Positions 43,917-54,422 are shown, counted from the stretch's first letter. The stretch is DNA of 64,000 bases from VRUE01 sp963774555 (GCA_963774555.1 CAVZFL010000001.1:744001-808000); one strand, 5' to 3'. Notes: generated from the sequence alone by a model not told the origin. Numbers and translations: made by a program.

Positions 43917-45112
43917 GCATCGGCTTCGGCGAAGCGGTGCTGCTGTTCGGGGGGCTGCTGGCGGTGGTCGCGGCGCTCTCGGGGTTGATGAAGGGGACCG
44001 TGCTCTCGGCCTCGGTGCTCTCGGTTGCGCTGGGGATCCTGCTGGCGGCGACCGACGTCGTCCACGTCGATGCGACCGATCAGTCGATCGTCGAGCTGAT
44101 CGAGCTGGCGCTGATCCTCACCCTCTTCTCCGACGGCATGTTCGTCGAGCGCGAGCTGCTGAGCCGGCATTGGAATCCGGTCGCGCGGGCGTTGGTGATC
44201 GCGATGCCGATCACGATGGCGCTGCTGGGGCTGGCGGCGAAGGCGCTCTTCCCCGACCTGAGCTGGGCCGAGGCTCTGCTGCTGGCGGCGGTGCTCTCGC
44301 CGACCGACCCGGTGGTCACCTCGGCGGTTGTCACGTCGCGTCTGGTGCCGGCCTCGGTGCGGCACACGCTCAACCTCGAGTCCGGCCTCAACGACGGCCT
44401 GGCGCTCCCCTTCGTCCTCTTCTTCCTCGTCCTCGCCACGCCCGGCGGCGACGCCGGAGCCGAAGCCGCGAAGCTGGCGGGCGAGGCGGTCGTGGGAGCG
44501 GCGATCGGCCTCGGCCTCGGCGCCCTCGCCGGGCGGCTCCATCACCACCTGCCGGGCGGCGGGCTGACCCAGCGCTACGAGGGGATCTACGCCGTCGGCT
44601 TCGCGCTCGTCGCCTTCGGCCTGGCCGAAGTCACCTTTGGCAACGGCCTGATCGCCGCCTTCGTCTGCGGCATCGCGATGGCGGCGGTGGAGAGGGACGT
44701 TCCCCAGGGCTTTGTCGAGTTCGCCGAGAACACCAGTGCCATCCTCCAGGTCCTCACCTTCTTCGTCTTCGGCGCCCTGATCGTCGCCACCGGCTTCCAC
44801 CACAGCGTGCCGCCGCTGGTCCTCTTCGTCCTCTTCGCCCTGATCGTCGCCCGCCCGGCCGCGGTGATCCTCTCCTTCATCCGCACCGGCATCCCCCGCC
44901 CCCAGAAGCTCTTCATGGCCTGGTTCGGCCCCAAGGGCGTCGCCTCGATGCTCTTCGCCCTCTTCGTGCTCAAGTCGAACGTCGGCAACGGAGAACTAAT
45001 TTTCGACGTGGCCGCAATCGCGATCATCGCCTCGATCGTCGCCCACGGCCTGACCGACACTGTCGGCGCCCGCTGGATGGCCCGCCGCGTGGGACTTCCC
45101 GCTGACGACTAG
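43913..45112 (+). CDS. CPA1-type cation/proton antiporter
   Basis: 399 aa with about 12 hydrophobic segments. The ion-binding motif is SPTDPVVTSAVV in the middle. The region LNLESGLNDGLALPFVLFFL and the later MAWFGPKGVASMLFALFVL are typical of NhaP/CPA1 antiporters. It exchanges Na+ or K+ for protons across the membrane; ion preference cannot be told. Starts with GTG inside the DUF4143 stop. Confidence 0.92.
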   Translation: MSIGFGEAVLLFGGLLAVVAALSGLMKGTVLSASVLSVALGILLAATDVVHVDATDQSIVELIELALILTLFSDGMFVERELLSRHWNPVARALVIAMPITMALLGLAAKALFPDLSWAEALLLAAVLSPTDPVVTSAVVTSRLVPASVRHTLNLESGLNDGLALPFVLFFLVLATPGGDAGAEAAKLAGEAVVGAAIGLGLGALAGRLHHHLPGGGLTQRYEGIYAVGFALVAFGLAEVTFGNGLIAAFVCGIAMAAVERDVPQGFVEFAENTSAILQVLTFFVFGALIVATGFHHSVPPLVLFVLFALIVARPAAVILSFIRTGIPRPQKLFMAWFGPKGVASMLFALFVLKSNVGNGELIFDVAAIAIIASIVAHGLTDTVGARWMARRVGLPADD

Positions 45113-45122
45113 CCGCGCAGAC

Positions 45123-45596
45123 TCAACGGTGGTGTTCGCTTTCCCTTTCCCCGCTTCTTCGGAGCAGAAGGCCATGCCGGCGCGGCGTTGAGGGGAACAG
45201 CGACCGGGCGATGACCATACCTACCGCAATCACTTGCACGACGGCGGCGCCGAGCCATACGTTGATCGCGCCATCGGGGATGTGCCAATCGTTCGCGAAG
45301 CCGTAGAGGAAGAACGCGATATCGGCAATCAACACCTGAACGCTGATCGCGCGGAAGACGCGTTCGGCAATGTCCCTACGCATCTCCCGGTCATCGTCCG
45401 CCTGCTTGGCATGGGTCTCCTGCTCCTTGACCCAAGCCTCGTGATATCGCCGCTTGTGGTCATCTCCGAGTTCAGGCAGCAGCGTCGGGTGAAGGTCCTC
45501 GCGTTCAAGCTCTTCGGTCACACTGGGGAGCGGTGCCCCGGTGGCCGGCTGAGTTACAGGATCGCCAGTTGGCGTTCCGTCGGCCTCTTCATGCAT
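45123..45596 (-). CDS. Two-TM membrane protein partnered with an ImmA peptidase
   Basis: 157 aa. A long charged N-terminus (DDHKRRYHEAWVKEQETHAK, helical) precedes two TM helices (VLIADIAFFLYGFANDWHI and INVWLGAAVVQVIAVGMVIA). It starts five bases after the ImmA stop, so the two form an operon. Function unknown; it may anchor or be cleaved by the peptidase. Confidence 0.7.
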   Translation of the reverse strand: MHEEADGTPTGDPVTQPATGAPLPSVTEELEREDLHPTLLPELGDDHKRRYHEAWVKEQETHAKQADDDREMRRDIAERVFRAISVQVLIADIAFFLYGFANDWHIPDGAINVWLGAAVVQVIAVGMVIARSLFPSTPRRHGLLLRRSGERESEHHR

Positions 45597-45601
45597 CGCT
45601 G

Positions 45602-46099
45602 CTACTCGAGGCCGAGATTCGTCAGCCGGTAGTGCATTGCATCCGCTGAGACCCCGAACTCGTACGCAAGAGCGGCGGCTCCCAGTTCGGAATGCAACTG
45701 AGTTACTGCCTCACGGGGCATGAGAAGACTCGCGGCGAACCGATTAGCGTAGATCTCCTCGGCATTGCTTCCTTGCGAGGTCAGGAGGTCCCTGTGCTCG
45801 ACATACTCCCACTCCGGGTCTCCGGCAGCACTTCGCTTGACGTAGTGACCAAGCTCGTGCGCGCATGTGAATCGCTGACGGTTGGGGCTGTCTGAAGCAT
45901 GGACGTAAATCTCCGGGTCTTCACCACGCCGCTTGATTAGCATTCCCGACACGCCGTCGTCCAGCCCCGCGCTGAAGGCCTTGATTCCCAAGCGCTGAGC
46001 AATGAGGAATGGATCAACCGGCAGGGGAATGTCCGCCTCCCCTTGTTCTGGTGCCCAGACGGTGCTGAGGATCTGTCTCGCGTCGCTTTCAGGATTCAT
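45602..46099 (-). CDS. ImmA/IrrE-family zinc metallopeptidase
   Basis: 165 aa. The zinc motif is HELGH (H81, E82, H85) in RFTCAHELGHYVKR, with the downstream ligand region EEIYANRFAASLLMPREAV, a family hallmark. ImmA cleaves phage-type repressors and IrrE/PprI cleaves DdrO-like repressors. No helix-turn-helix is fused and none is adjacent, unlike many relatives. ATG 46099 is chosen; an upstream in-frame start adds only unrelated residues. The partner gene is the membrane protein downstream. Confidence 0.88.
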   Translation of the reverse strand: MNPESDARQILSTVWAPEQGEADIPLPVDPFLIAQRLGIKAFSAGLDDGVSGMLIKRRGEDPEIYVHASDSPNRQRFTCAHELGHYVKRSAAGDPEWEYVEHRDLLTSQGSNAEEIYANRFAASLLMPREAVTQLHSELGAAALAYEFGVSADAMHYRLTNLGLE

Positions 46100-46260
46100 G
46101 CTGCGATGGTAGTTGACCACCACGATGGCGAAGGGGCACAAACCCGCTGCTCAGGCGCTTTAACGTGGGTTTGACACAAAAGCGACGGTTTCGTGCGTAG
46201 TTCTTAACTTTCCTGTTCGATTTGGCCCCGGGCGACTCTTCCTCGGGAGATGTCGAGGAT

Positions 46261-47169
46261 TCAGGCGGGGACCGCGGCGAGCCGATCCTCAACCCATTTG
46301 GTCGAGGCGATGTGCTTGCTCATGCCCAGCTCCTTGGGCTCGGCCCCGAGCGCCAGCGAGACCAGCTGGGGCAGGTGCAGGACCGCAAGATCGAGGTCGC
46401 GGTTGACGACCTTGGCCGCCTCCGGCTGCTGCATGTCGAGGTTGAGGTGGCAGAGGGGGCAGGGGGTGACGAGGCAGTCGGCGCCGGCGTCGAGGGCGTC
46501 GCCGACGTGGGTGCCGGCCTGGCGCAGCGAGGTCTCGCGGCTCATCATGATCACCGGGAAGCCGCAGCACTTGCGGGCGCCGTCGTAGGAGACCACCTCG
46601 CCGCCGAGGACTTCGATCACCTTCTCCAGGTAGAGGTCGCGTTCGGGGAACTCGTCGTAGCCGAGCCGCTCCTTGGGCCGGACCACGTAGCAGCCGTAGA
46701 AGGGGCCGACGCGCAGGCCGGTGAGCGGCCGCGTCACCTTCTCGGCGAGGCGGTCGAGGCCGTAGTCCTCGACCAGCAGCCAGAGGAAGTTCTTGTTGGT
46801 GAAGCCGTCCTTGCCCTTCTCGTAGGCGAGGCCCTGGCCGCTCAGCACCTCGTTGATGTGGGCGCGGTAGGAGGAGTCGGCGTCGAGGCGCTGTTGACAC
46901 TCCGACTGCGCTCCCTGGCAGGTCGAGCAGATGTTCATCATCGAGAGCCCGGTCTGCTGGGCGAGGGCGAAGGTGCGGGCGTTGAGCGTGTCGGCGAGCT
47001 CCTGGTTGTGCTCGGCGATGATCCCGGCGCCGCAGCAGTTGGCGCGGTCGAGCTCGACCAGCTCGATGCCGAGCTTCTCGGCCGCGATCGCCATCGAGCC
47101 GTGCAGCTCGCTGGTGAAGCCGCGCGAAACGCAGCCGGGCCAGTAGGCGACCTTGATCTGCTCGCTCAT
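46261..47169 (-). CDS. Succinate dehydrogenase SdhE-type subunit with two CCG domains
   Basis: 302 aa. Two cysteine-rich CCG domains: N-terminal VAYWPGCVSRGF...RANCCGAG and C-terminal GPFYGCYVVRP...RKCCGFP, plus CPLCHLN. This is the HdrB/SdhE architecture of non-classical succinate:quinone reductases, in which this protein replaces heme-b membrane anchors and carries an Fe-S cluster towards quinone. No transmembrane segment is seen. ATG 47169 overlaps the sdhB stop (TGATG). Confidence 0.88.
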   Translation of the reverse strand: MSEQIKVAYWPGCVSRGFTSELHGSMAIAAEKLGIELVELDRANCCGAGIIAEHNQELADTLNARTFALAQQTGLSMMNICSTCQGAQSECQQRLDADSSYRAHINEVLSGQGLAYEKGKDGFTNKNFLWLLVEDYGLDRLAEKVTRPLTGLRVGPFYGCYVVRPKERLGYDEFPERDLYLEKVIEVLGGEVVSYDGARKCCGFPVIMMSRETSLRQAGTHVGDALDAGADCLVTPCPLCHLNLDMQQPEAAKVVNRDLDLAVLHLPQLVSLALGAEPKELGMSKHIASTKWVEDRLAAVPA

Positions 47170-48350
47170 CACGACTCCTCGCTTTCCGCCGCCGCCGTGG
47201 CCTCGGCCGTCAAGGCCTCGTCCACCATCTCGTCGGGCTCCGGTTCGACGAAGTCCTCGTCCTCGCCCTTGATGTAGATGTTGAATTCCTCGCGGTGCTC
47301 TTCGGCGTGCTTGTAGATCGCCTTGACATCGTCCTGGGCGCCGCCGGGCAGCTTGGGATGGATGCCGGGGATCACCTTGGCGGGAGAGCGCGCCTTGCCG
47401 GTCTTGATCGCCCGCAGCACCGTCGGCAGCGACTCGACCAGTCCCTTGATCGCGCGCCAGCTGGGTTTCAGCTTGCCTTTCAGACCGAGGGCGTAGGACT
47501 CCTGCACCAGCAGTGCCTCGTCGTTGGTGCCCTTCTTCTCGATCATCCGGGTGAAGGCGGTGACGTGGTTGTAGCCATTGTTGGGGTCGTCGTCGACGCC
47601 GGCCTCGATTGCATTACGGCGCAGGCGCATGATCTGGTCCATCGGCGCCACCCCCTTGGGGCAGGCGTCGACGCAGCTGAAGCAGTGGGTGCAGTCGTAG
47701 ATCCCGTGCGGATCGTGCGCCAGGTCGTGCAGGCGCTCCACGGTCTCGGCGTCGCGTGGATCGCCGACGAAGCGGTAGGCCTTGGCCAGCGCCGCCGGGC
47801 CGATGAACTCGGGATCGGCTTCCATCGAGAGGCAGGAGGAGACGCAGGCGCCGCACTGGATGCAGGCCATCGACTGGGTGATGTCGATCATCGACTCCGG
47901 CTCAACTACGTACTCGCGCTCGGGCGGCTCGCCGTGGGGGAGGAGCCAGGGGGTGACGCGGCGGATCTTGGTCCAGTGGGTCGACTCCATATCGGTGATC
48001 AGATCCTTGATCACCGGCATATTGCCCATGGGCTCGACCACGATTGCCGGGGTCTCTCCATTGGAAGTGGGGCTGACGCTGGCTCTCTTCTCTGCCAGCT
48101 CCTGCGCCTCGCCGACCTGGGTCTTGCAGCCCAGTCCCGACTGGCCGTTGATCTTCATCCCGCAGGAGCCGCAGATAGCGGCGCGGCAGGAGCAGCGGAC
48201 CGAGAGCGAGCCGTCGTCGCGGTCCTTGGCTTGCAACAGGCCGTCGAGGACCGAGAGCGAGGGGTCGAGGTCGACCTTGAACTCCTCCCAGTAGGGTCCC
48301 TCGCCCGACTCGGGCTGGAAGCGGCGGACTTTGAGCGTGTACTCAGCCAT
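47169..48350 (-). CDS. sdhB: Succinate dehydrogenase/fumarate reductase iron-sulfur subunit
   Basis: 393 aa. N-terminal plant-type 2Fe-2S site (VRCSCRAAICGSCGMKINGQ, then GLGC) and C-terminal cluster sites CIQCGACVSSCL and CTHCFSCVDACPKG. It is about 150 residues longer than usual SdhB, with an extra C-terminal part (YNHVTAFTRMIEKKGTNDEA, then an acidic tail), resembling fusions or variants found with SdhE. It passes electrons from SdhA to SdhE. It overlaps both neighbours by three bases. Confidence 0.93.
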   Translation of the reverse strand: MAEYTLKVRRFQPESGEGPYWEEFKVDLDPSLSVLDGLLQAKDRDDGSLSVRCSCRAAICGSCGMKINGQSGLGCKTQVGEAQELAEKRASVSPTSNGETPAIVVEPMGNMPVIKDLITDMESTHWTKIRRVTPWLLPHGEPPEREYVVEPESMIDITQSMACIQCGACVSSCLSMEADPEFIGPAALAKAYRFVGDPRDAETVERLHDLAHDPHGIYDCTHCFSCVDACPKGVAPMDQIMRLRRNAIEAGVDDDPNNGYNHVTAFTRMIEKKGTNDEALLVQESYALGLKGKLKPSWRAIKGLVESLPTVLRAIKTGKARSPAKVIPGIHPKLPGGAQDDVKAIYKHAEEHREEFNIYIKGEDEDFVEPEPDEMVDEALTAEATAAAESEES

Positions 48351-50038
48351 CAGTAAGTCCTCTCTTGGGGTTCCCACTGCGTGATCGTCACCTCGGAGTA
48401 TGAAAGCTCCGGCCCCTCGTCCCCCAGTTGCAGGTCGATGTGCTTGAGCCACTCCTCGTCGTTGCGCTCTGGGAAGTCGGTTCGGTACTGGGCGCCGCGG
48501 CTCTCCTTGCGCTCGAGCGCGGCGAGGCAGGTGCACTCGGCGTTGTCGAGCATGTAGCCGAGCTCGATCGCGCCGAGGATGTCCTGGTTGAAGACGCTGC
48601 CCTTGTCGTCGATGTAAGCGCTCTCGGCCTCCTCCTTGAGGCGCCGCACCGTCTCCAGGGCATCCTGGATGCCGGCCTCGTCGCGGAAGACCGCGACCTT
48701 GGCGTCCATCACCGTGCCGAGGTCGAACTTGATCTCCGAGACGCGCCGGCCAGAGCCCTTCTCGCGGGCGGAAATTGCGTCGATCGTCGCCTGCTCCGCC
48801 TCCAGTACCGCCTTTGAGGGCCGTGAGCCCTCGGTGCGCTTGGCGCGGGCGGCCGCGTCGGCGCCGGAGCGGCGGCCGAAGATCAGCGTGTCGAGCAGCG
48901 AGTTGGCGCCGAGGCGGTTGCCGCCGTGGACCGAGACGCAGGCGGTCTCGCCGGCCGAGTAGAGGCCGGGGATGTCGGTGCGGCCGTCGACGTCGGTCTT
49001 GACCCCGCCCATCGTGTAGTGGTTGCCGGGCTTGATGTGGATCGGTTCCCTGGTGATGTCGACGCCGGCGAAGTCCTTGCCGACGAGGACGATCTCGCGC
49101 AGCGCCTCGTGCACCCGCTTCTTCGGCACCACGGTGATGTCGAGCGCGACGGTCCCGTCGGGGAAGCCGCGCCCCTCGTTGATCTCGGTCTGCTCGGCGC
49201 GGGAGACGACGTCGCGCGAGGCCAGCTCCATCTTGTTCGGCGCGTACTTCTCCATAAAGCGTTCGCCGTTGGCGTTGAGCAGGTGGGCGCCCTCGCCGCG
49301 GGCGCCCTCGGTGATCAGGAAGCCCTTGCCCGCCAGCGTCGTCGGGTGGTACTGGATCATCTCCATGTCCATCAGCTTCGCCCCGACCCGGTAGGCCATC
49401 GCGATCCCGTCGCCGGTGCAGATCAGCGCGTTGGTGGTCGGCTTCCAGACCTGGCCGTTGCCGCCGCAGGCGAGGATCACCGACTTGGCGCGGAAGAGCT
49501 CCATCGAGCCGTCGGCGATGTTGCGGGTGACGACGCCGCAGCACTCGCCCTGCTCGTCCATCGCCAGCGCCGTGCAGAACCACTCCTCGTAGCGGGCGAC
49601 CGAGTCGGAGTGCTTCATCAGCTGCTCGTAGAGGACGTGCATGATCGCCTGGCCGGTGATGTCGGCGACGTAGTAAGTGCGGGCGGCGGAGGCGCCGCCG
49701 AAGGCGCGGGTGCCGAGCTTGCCCTCCTCGTTGCGGTGGAAGGTGACGCCGAGGTGCTCGAGGTGGAGGATCTCCTCCGGCGCCTCGCGACACATGATCT
49801 CGACCGCGTCCTGGTCGCTCAGGTAGTCGGAGCCCTTGATCGTGTCGAAGGCGTGCGACTCCCAGGAGTCTCCGGGGTTGAGTGCGGCGTTGATCCCGCC
49901 CTGCGCCGCGTTGGAATGCGAGCGCACGGGGTGGACCTTGCTGACGATGCCGACCGATACGCCCTCCTCGGCGGCTGCCAGTGCTGCTCGCTGTCCGGCC
50001 AGGCCGGCGCCGATCACCAGTACGTCATGCGTGGGCAC
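48350..50038 (-). CDS. sdhA: Succinate dehydrogenase/fumarate reductase flavoprotein subunit
   Basis: 562 aa from GTG 50038. FAD-binding VLVIGAGLAGQRAALAAAEE opens the protein; the flavin attachment region SHSNAAQGGINAAL, the active-site stretch YHPTTLAGKGFLITEGARGE, the HYTMGGVKTDVDGRTDIPGL motif and SVHGGNRLGANSLLDTLIFG follow. It oxidises succinate to fumarate in the TCA cycle. A TATAGA box on the minus strand ends eight bases before the GTG, so translation may be leaderless. A longer frame upstream reaches into non-conserved sequence and was not used. Confidence 0.95.
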   Translation of the reverse strand: MPTHDVLVIGAGLAGQRAALAAAEEGVSVGIVSKVHPVRSHSNAAQGGINAALNPGDSWESHAFDTIKGSDYLSDQDAVEIMCREAPEEILHLEHLGVTFHRNEEGKLGTRAFGGASAARTYYVADITGQAIMHVLYEQLMKHSDSVARYEEWFCTALAMDEQGECCGVVTRNIADGSMELFRAKSVILACGGNGQVWKPTTNALICTGDGIAMAYRVGAKLMDMEMIQYHPTTLAGKGFLITEGARGEGAHLLNANGERFMEKYAPNKMELASRDVVSRAEQTEINEGRGFPDGTVALDITVVPKKRVHEALREIVLVGKDFAGVDITREPIHIKPGNHYTMGGVKTDVDGRTDIPGLYSAGETACVSVHGGNRLGANSLLDTLIFGRRSGADAAARAKRTEGSRPSKAVLEAEQATIDAISAREKGSGRRVSEIKFDLGTVMDAKVAVFRDEAGIQDALETVRRLKEEAESAYIDDKGSVFNQDILGAIELGYMLDNAECTCLAALERKESRGAQYRTDFPERNDEEWLKHIDLQLGDEGPELSYSEVTITQWEPQERTY

Positions 50039-50055
50039 GAGCGCGGACTCTATAG

Positions 50056-50085
50056 ATGCCAAATCCGAGCGCGAAGTCGGATTTG
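50056..50085. promoter_or_regulatory. Hairpin between divergent sdhA and nucleotidyltransferase genes
   Basis: GCCAAATCCG and CGGATTTGGC (10-bp arms, 10-base loop) lie 18 bases upstream of the sdhA GTG and 88 bases before the nucleotidyltransferase ATG. It could be an operator in the shared promoter region. No known TCA regulator site was recognised. Confidence 0.45.
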
Positions 50086-50173
50086 GCGCCGCCGAAGGCG
50101 CTTCGAGCAGGTCGCCCGTCGCGCAGTACGGCGCTTGCATCGAGCTGCCGCGATTCGGCCTATCCTGAATGCG

Positions 50174-50614
50174 ATGTCCACGCAGCTGGAAGATGCCCTC
50201 GCGAGCGGCGCCCTTTCCGCGCTGGAGCGCCGCACGATTTCGCGCCTCGTGGAGGCGTTTCGCACTGAGCTCGGCGAGCAGCTGCAGGCCATTTGGCTTT
50301 ACGGCTCACGAGCCAGAAACGAGGCCGATCCGGGCGAGATGGACCCCGACCGGCGCTCCGACGTCGACCTCCTGGTTGTCGTCGACCCCTCCTGTGACCC
50401 GCATGCGTTCAGCTGGGAGGCGACCCGCCTCGTCGAAGAGGCCGCCACCGCCGAGGGCGACAGTCCCGTGTGGTACTCGGTCCTCGTCTGGGACTCCGGG
50501 CGCTTGCGAGACCGTCGTGAGATCCGCAGCTTCTTTGCCCAGGAGGTCGACCGCGACAAGATCGTTCTGGCCGGTGGCCCCCTGGACGAGGTTGCCGGGG
50601 CAGGCGCATCGTGA
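50174..50614 (+). CDS. MNT-type minimal nucleotidyltransferase (antitoxin of a MNT-HEPN pair)
   Basis: 146 aa. The nucleotidyltransferase motif GSRARNEADPGEMDPDRR is followed by SDVDLLVVVD, giving the GS and DxD metal residues. A short C-terminal segment follows. In type VII systems MntA-like enzymes modify the HEPN toxin with AMP. The stop overlaps the HEPN start as GTGA. It is divergent from sdhA. Confidence 0.87.
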   Translation: MSTQLEDALASGALSALERRTISRLVEAFRTELGEQLQAIWLYGSRARNEADPGEMDPDRRSDVDLLVVVDPSCDPHAFSWEATRLVEEAATAEGDSPVWYSVLVWDSGRLRDRREIRSFFAQEVDRDKIVLAGGPLDEVAGAGAS

Positions 50615-50991
50615 GCCCACGCTCGTCTGAGTTCATGTCCTCCGCCCGTGACCGGTTGCGCGGTGCGAAGCACGCGCTTGCCGCCGGGGATCGAGACCTG
50701 TCCGTCAGCGCCGCCTACTACGCGATGCTCTACGCGGCGCGTGCCGCACTCTCAGAGGGAGACGAGCACGCTCGCACCCACCGCGGCACCTGGAACTTGT
50801 TCAGGGAACGCTACGTGATGACCGATGCGTTCGACGACGCCCTCTACCGGCTCTCCCAGCACGCCCAGACCGCCCGCGAGGGGGCCGACTACGAAGCTGT
50901 GACCCCGCCCCCGGAGGAAGCCGAGCGCTACGTCGAGGGCGCCGGGGAGTTCATCGCGGCGGTCGAGAAGATGCTCGACGTTCTGGGGTGA
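50611..50991 (+). CDS. HEPN-domain protein (putative RNase toxin)
   Basis: 126 aa, all helical. MSSARDRLRGAKHALAAGDR and SVSAAYYAMLYAARAALSEG are the first HEPN helices. The catalytic-type motif is AREGADYEA rather than the R-x4-6-H of HepT, so RNase activity is uncertain. In this subfamily the Arg and the DY pair are conserved. Coupled to the nucleotidyltransferase. Confidence 0.83.
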   Translation: MSPRSSEFMSSARDRLRGAKHALAAGDRDLSVSAAYYAMLYAARAALSEGDEHARTHRGTWNLFRERYVMTDAFDDALYRLSQHAQTAREGADYEAVTPPPEEAERYVEGAGEFIAAVEKMLDVLG

Positions 50992-51039
50992 GTTCGGGCA
51001 GGTCGGCGGCGCCCCCCCGGGCTGCTTACCATTGTCTCC

Positions 51040-52203
51040 ATGCTCGGCGGAAAATCGATCACGCTCTTCCACGTGCGGGGGATCCGCATTGCGGTCGACT
51101 GGTCGTGGTTCTTCGTCCTCTTCCTGGTCATCTTCTGGCTCTCGGACTTCTACGGCAAGGTGCTGGGTGAGAGCAGCTCCTCCTCGTCCGCCTTCGGCCT
51201 CGCACTGCTCAGCGCCGCCGGCTTCTTCGGCTCGATCGTCCTGCACGAGCTCGGCCACGCCTTCGTCGCCCAGCGCAACGGCATCGGCATCTCCAGCATC
51301 CAGCTTTGGATCTTCGGCGGGATGGCGCGGATGGACCGCGAATCCGACGGCCCTGCGACCGAGTTCAAGGTGGCGGTGGCGGGGCCGCTGGTCACTTTCG
51401 CGATCTTCGTCGTCCTCACCGCGGTCGGCATCGCCGCGGTCGGCTGGCCCGAGTTCCGCCACTCGGCCCTGATCGAGAGCAACGCGGGCGTCTCCGGAGC
51501 GATCGCGGCGATTGCCTGGCTCGCCTCGGTCAACCTGCTCGTCCTCCTCTTCAACCTGCTGCCCGCGTTCCCGATGGACGGCGGCCGCATCGTCCGCGCG
51601 CTCGCCTGGTGGCGAACCGGCGACCGCACCTCGGCAACGCGCTTCGCCGCCAACCTGGGGCGCGTCTTCGGCTACATCTTCGTCGGCGGCGGCCTGCTGC
51701 TGGTCTTCTCCGGCGCCGATGTCTTCGGTGGTGTCTGGCTCGCCCTGATCGGCGTCGTGATCAACAGCTCGGCCCGGGCCGCGTCGATGCAGACGGCGGT
51801 GACGAGCAAGATCAGCGACCTGCGCGTCTCCGACGTGATGGACACCCAGCCCGTCGCGATCCCCGGCGAGCTCAGCGTCGAGCAGGCTCTTGATGAGTAT
51901 TTCCTGCGCTACCGCTGGCCCTGGTTCCCCGTGGTCGACGCTGCGCACAAATTCCTCGGGCTGGTGGTTAAAGACAAAGCCGATGAGGTGCCCGAGATCT
52001 CCCGTGCCAGCTGGCACGTCCTCGACCTGCTGGAGCAGGACGACGGCACCTTCCAAGTCCGCGACGACGCGCCCCTGGACTCGCTGCTCGCCAACAGCGC
52101 GTTGCGCCGCTTCGGGGCTGTGATGGCTGTAGACGTCGACGGCCGGCTCTCAGGCGTAATCACCGTCGAGCAGGTGGGTCGGGCGCTACGCGAACGATCC
52201 TGA
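51040..52203 (+). CDS. M50 site-2-type membrane protease with CBS domains
   Basis: 387 aa. Zinc motif HELGH (H69, E70, H73) sits in a TM helix (SIVLHELGHAFVAQRNG) and the third ligand is in LLPAFPMDGGRIVRAL. Six or so TM segments are followed by a cytoplasmic CBS pair (VSDVMDTQPVAIPGELSVEQ onward) ending SGVITVEQVGRALRERS. Intramembrane proteolysis regulated by nucleotide binding at the CBS domains is expected. It begins 48 bases after the HEPN gene. Confidence 0.92.
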   Translation: MLGGKSITLFHVRGIRIAVDWSWFFVLFLVIFWLSDFYGKVLGESSSSSSAFGLALLSAAGFFGSIVLHELGHAFVAQRNGIGISSIQLWIFGGMARMDRESDGPATEFKVAVAGPLVTFAIFVVLTAVGIAAVGWPEFRHSALIESNAGVSGAIAAIAWLASVNLLVLLFNLLPAFPMDGGRIVRALAWWRTGDRTSATRFAANLGRVFGYIFVGGGLLLVFSGADVFGGVWLALIGVVINSSARAASMQTAVTSKISDLRVSDVMDTQPVAIPGELSVEQALDEYFLRYRWPWFPVVDAAHKFLGLVVKDKADEVPEISRASWHVLDLLEQDDGTFQVRDDAPLDSLLANSALRRFGAVMAVDVDGRLSGVITVEQVGRALRERS

Positions 52204-52222
52204 GGGGCGGTGGTTCAGCTTG

Positions 52223-52288
52223 GGGCGTCCGGGGTCCCCTCCCCAGGCCGCTTCGCGGGAGTTCCTGGGGAGGGGACCCCGGACGCCC
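52223..52288. terminator. 25-bp perfect hairpin between convergent genes
   Basis: Perfect 25-bp arms (52223-52247 and 52264-52288) with a 16-base loop lie between the M50 protease and the AidB-like gene that face each other. It is GC-rich and lacks a T-run. It is placed to end transcription from both sides. Confidence 0.7.
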
Positions 52289-52305
52289 TATGCCGCAGCG
52301 ATGCT

Positions 52306-53977
<1,672 letters not shown>

Positions 53978-54009
53978 GAGCCCATTCTCGCAGGCAACCG
54001 CGGGGCGGG

Positions 54010-54312
54010 TCAGGCGGAGGTGCCCTCGGGCTCGGGGTCGGGCCTGATCACGACCGTGTCCGCGACCTCGAGGACTTCGTCGGCGGGCATGTCGACGCGC
54101 GCGGCGTGCTGCTTTACCGCCTCCACGTCGGTTGCCTGGTAGATGCAGACGGTGCCCAGGGAACCACCGGGCTCGGCGATCACGTAGCTGCGGATCCAGG
54201 AGATGTCCCGGGGGAAGTCGTCCTCGGCGACCTGTTTGGAGCGGGCGGCGGTGGCCTCGAGCTCCTGCGGCGACTGCCAGGCCTGTTCCCTGCGGATCAC
54301 GTACGTCTTCAT
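54010..54312 (-). CDS. DUF4242/SCO4226-like ferredoxin-fold protein
   Basis: 100 aa. MKTYVIRREQAWQSPQELEA, ISWIRSYVIAEPGGSLGTVC and IYQATDVEAVKQHAARVDMP follow the DUF4242 fold, a small dimeric alpha/beta barrel. The Streptomyces member SCO4226 binds nickel. Candidate ligands here are few (one Cys, one His), so metal binding is not assured. It lies between AidB and icd, divergent from icd. Confidence 0.75.
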   Translation of the reverse strand: MKTYVIRREQAWQSPQELEATAARSKQVAEDDFPRDISWIRSYVIAEPGGSLGTVCIYQATDVEAVKQHAARVDMPADEVLEVADTVVIRPDPEPEGTSA

Positions 54313-54422
54313 CGGGTTCCTCCTCGTTCGGTGGCGATGATCGTGGACTGCCAAGTTACCGGCTGACAATCGAGCCTTCCAGCGGCTGCCGGAGGGCCAG
54401 CGCCGATAGCATCGCCGACCGC

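Noticed and set aside
50056..50085. Functional link between sdh and the MNT-HEPN pair
   Set aside because: They are divergent and only share an intergenic hairpin, so no operon or metabolic link is evident.
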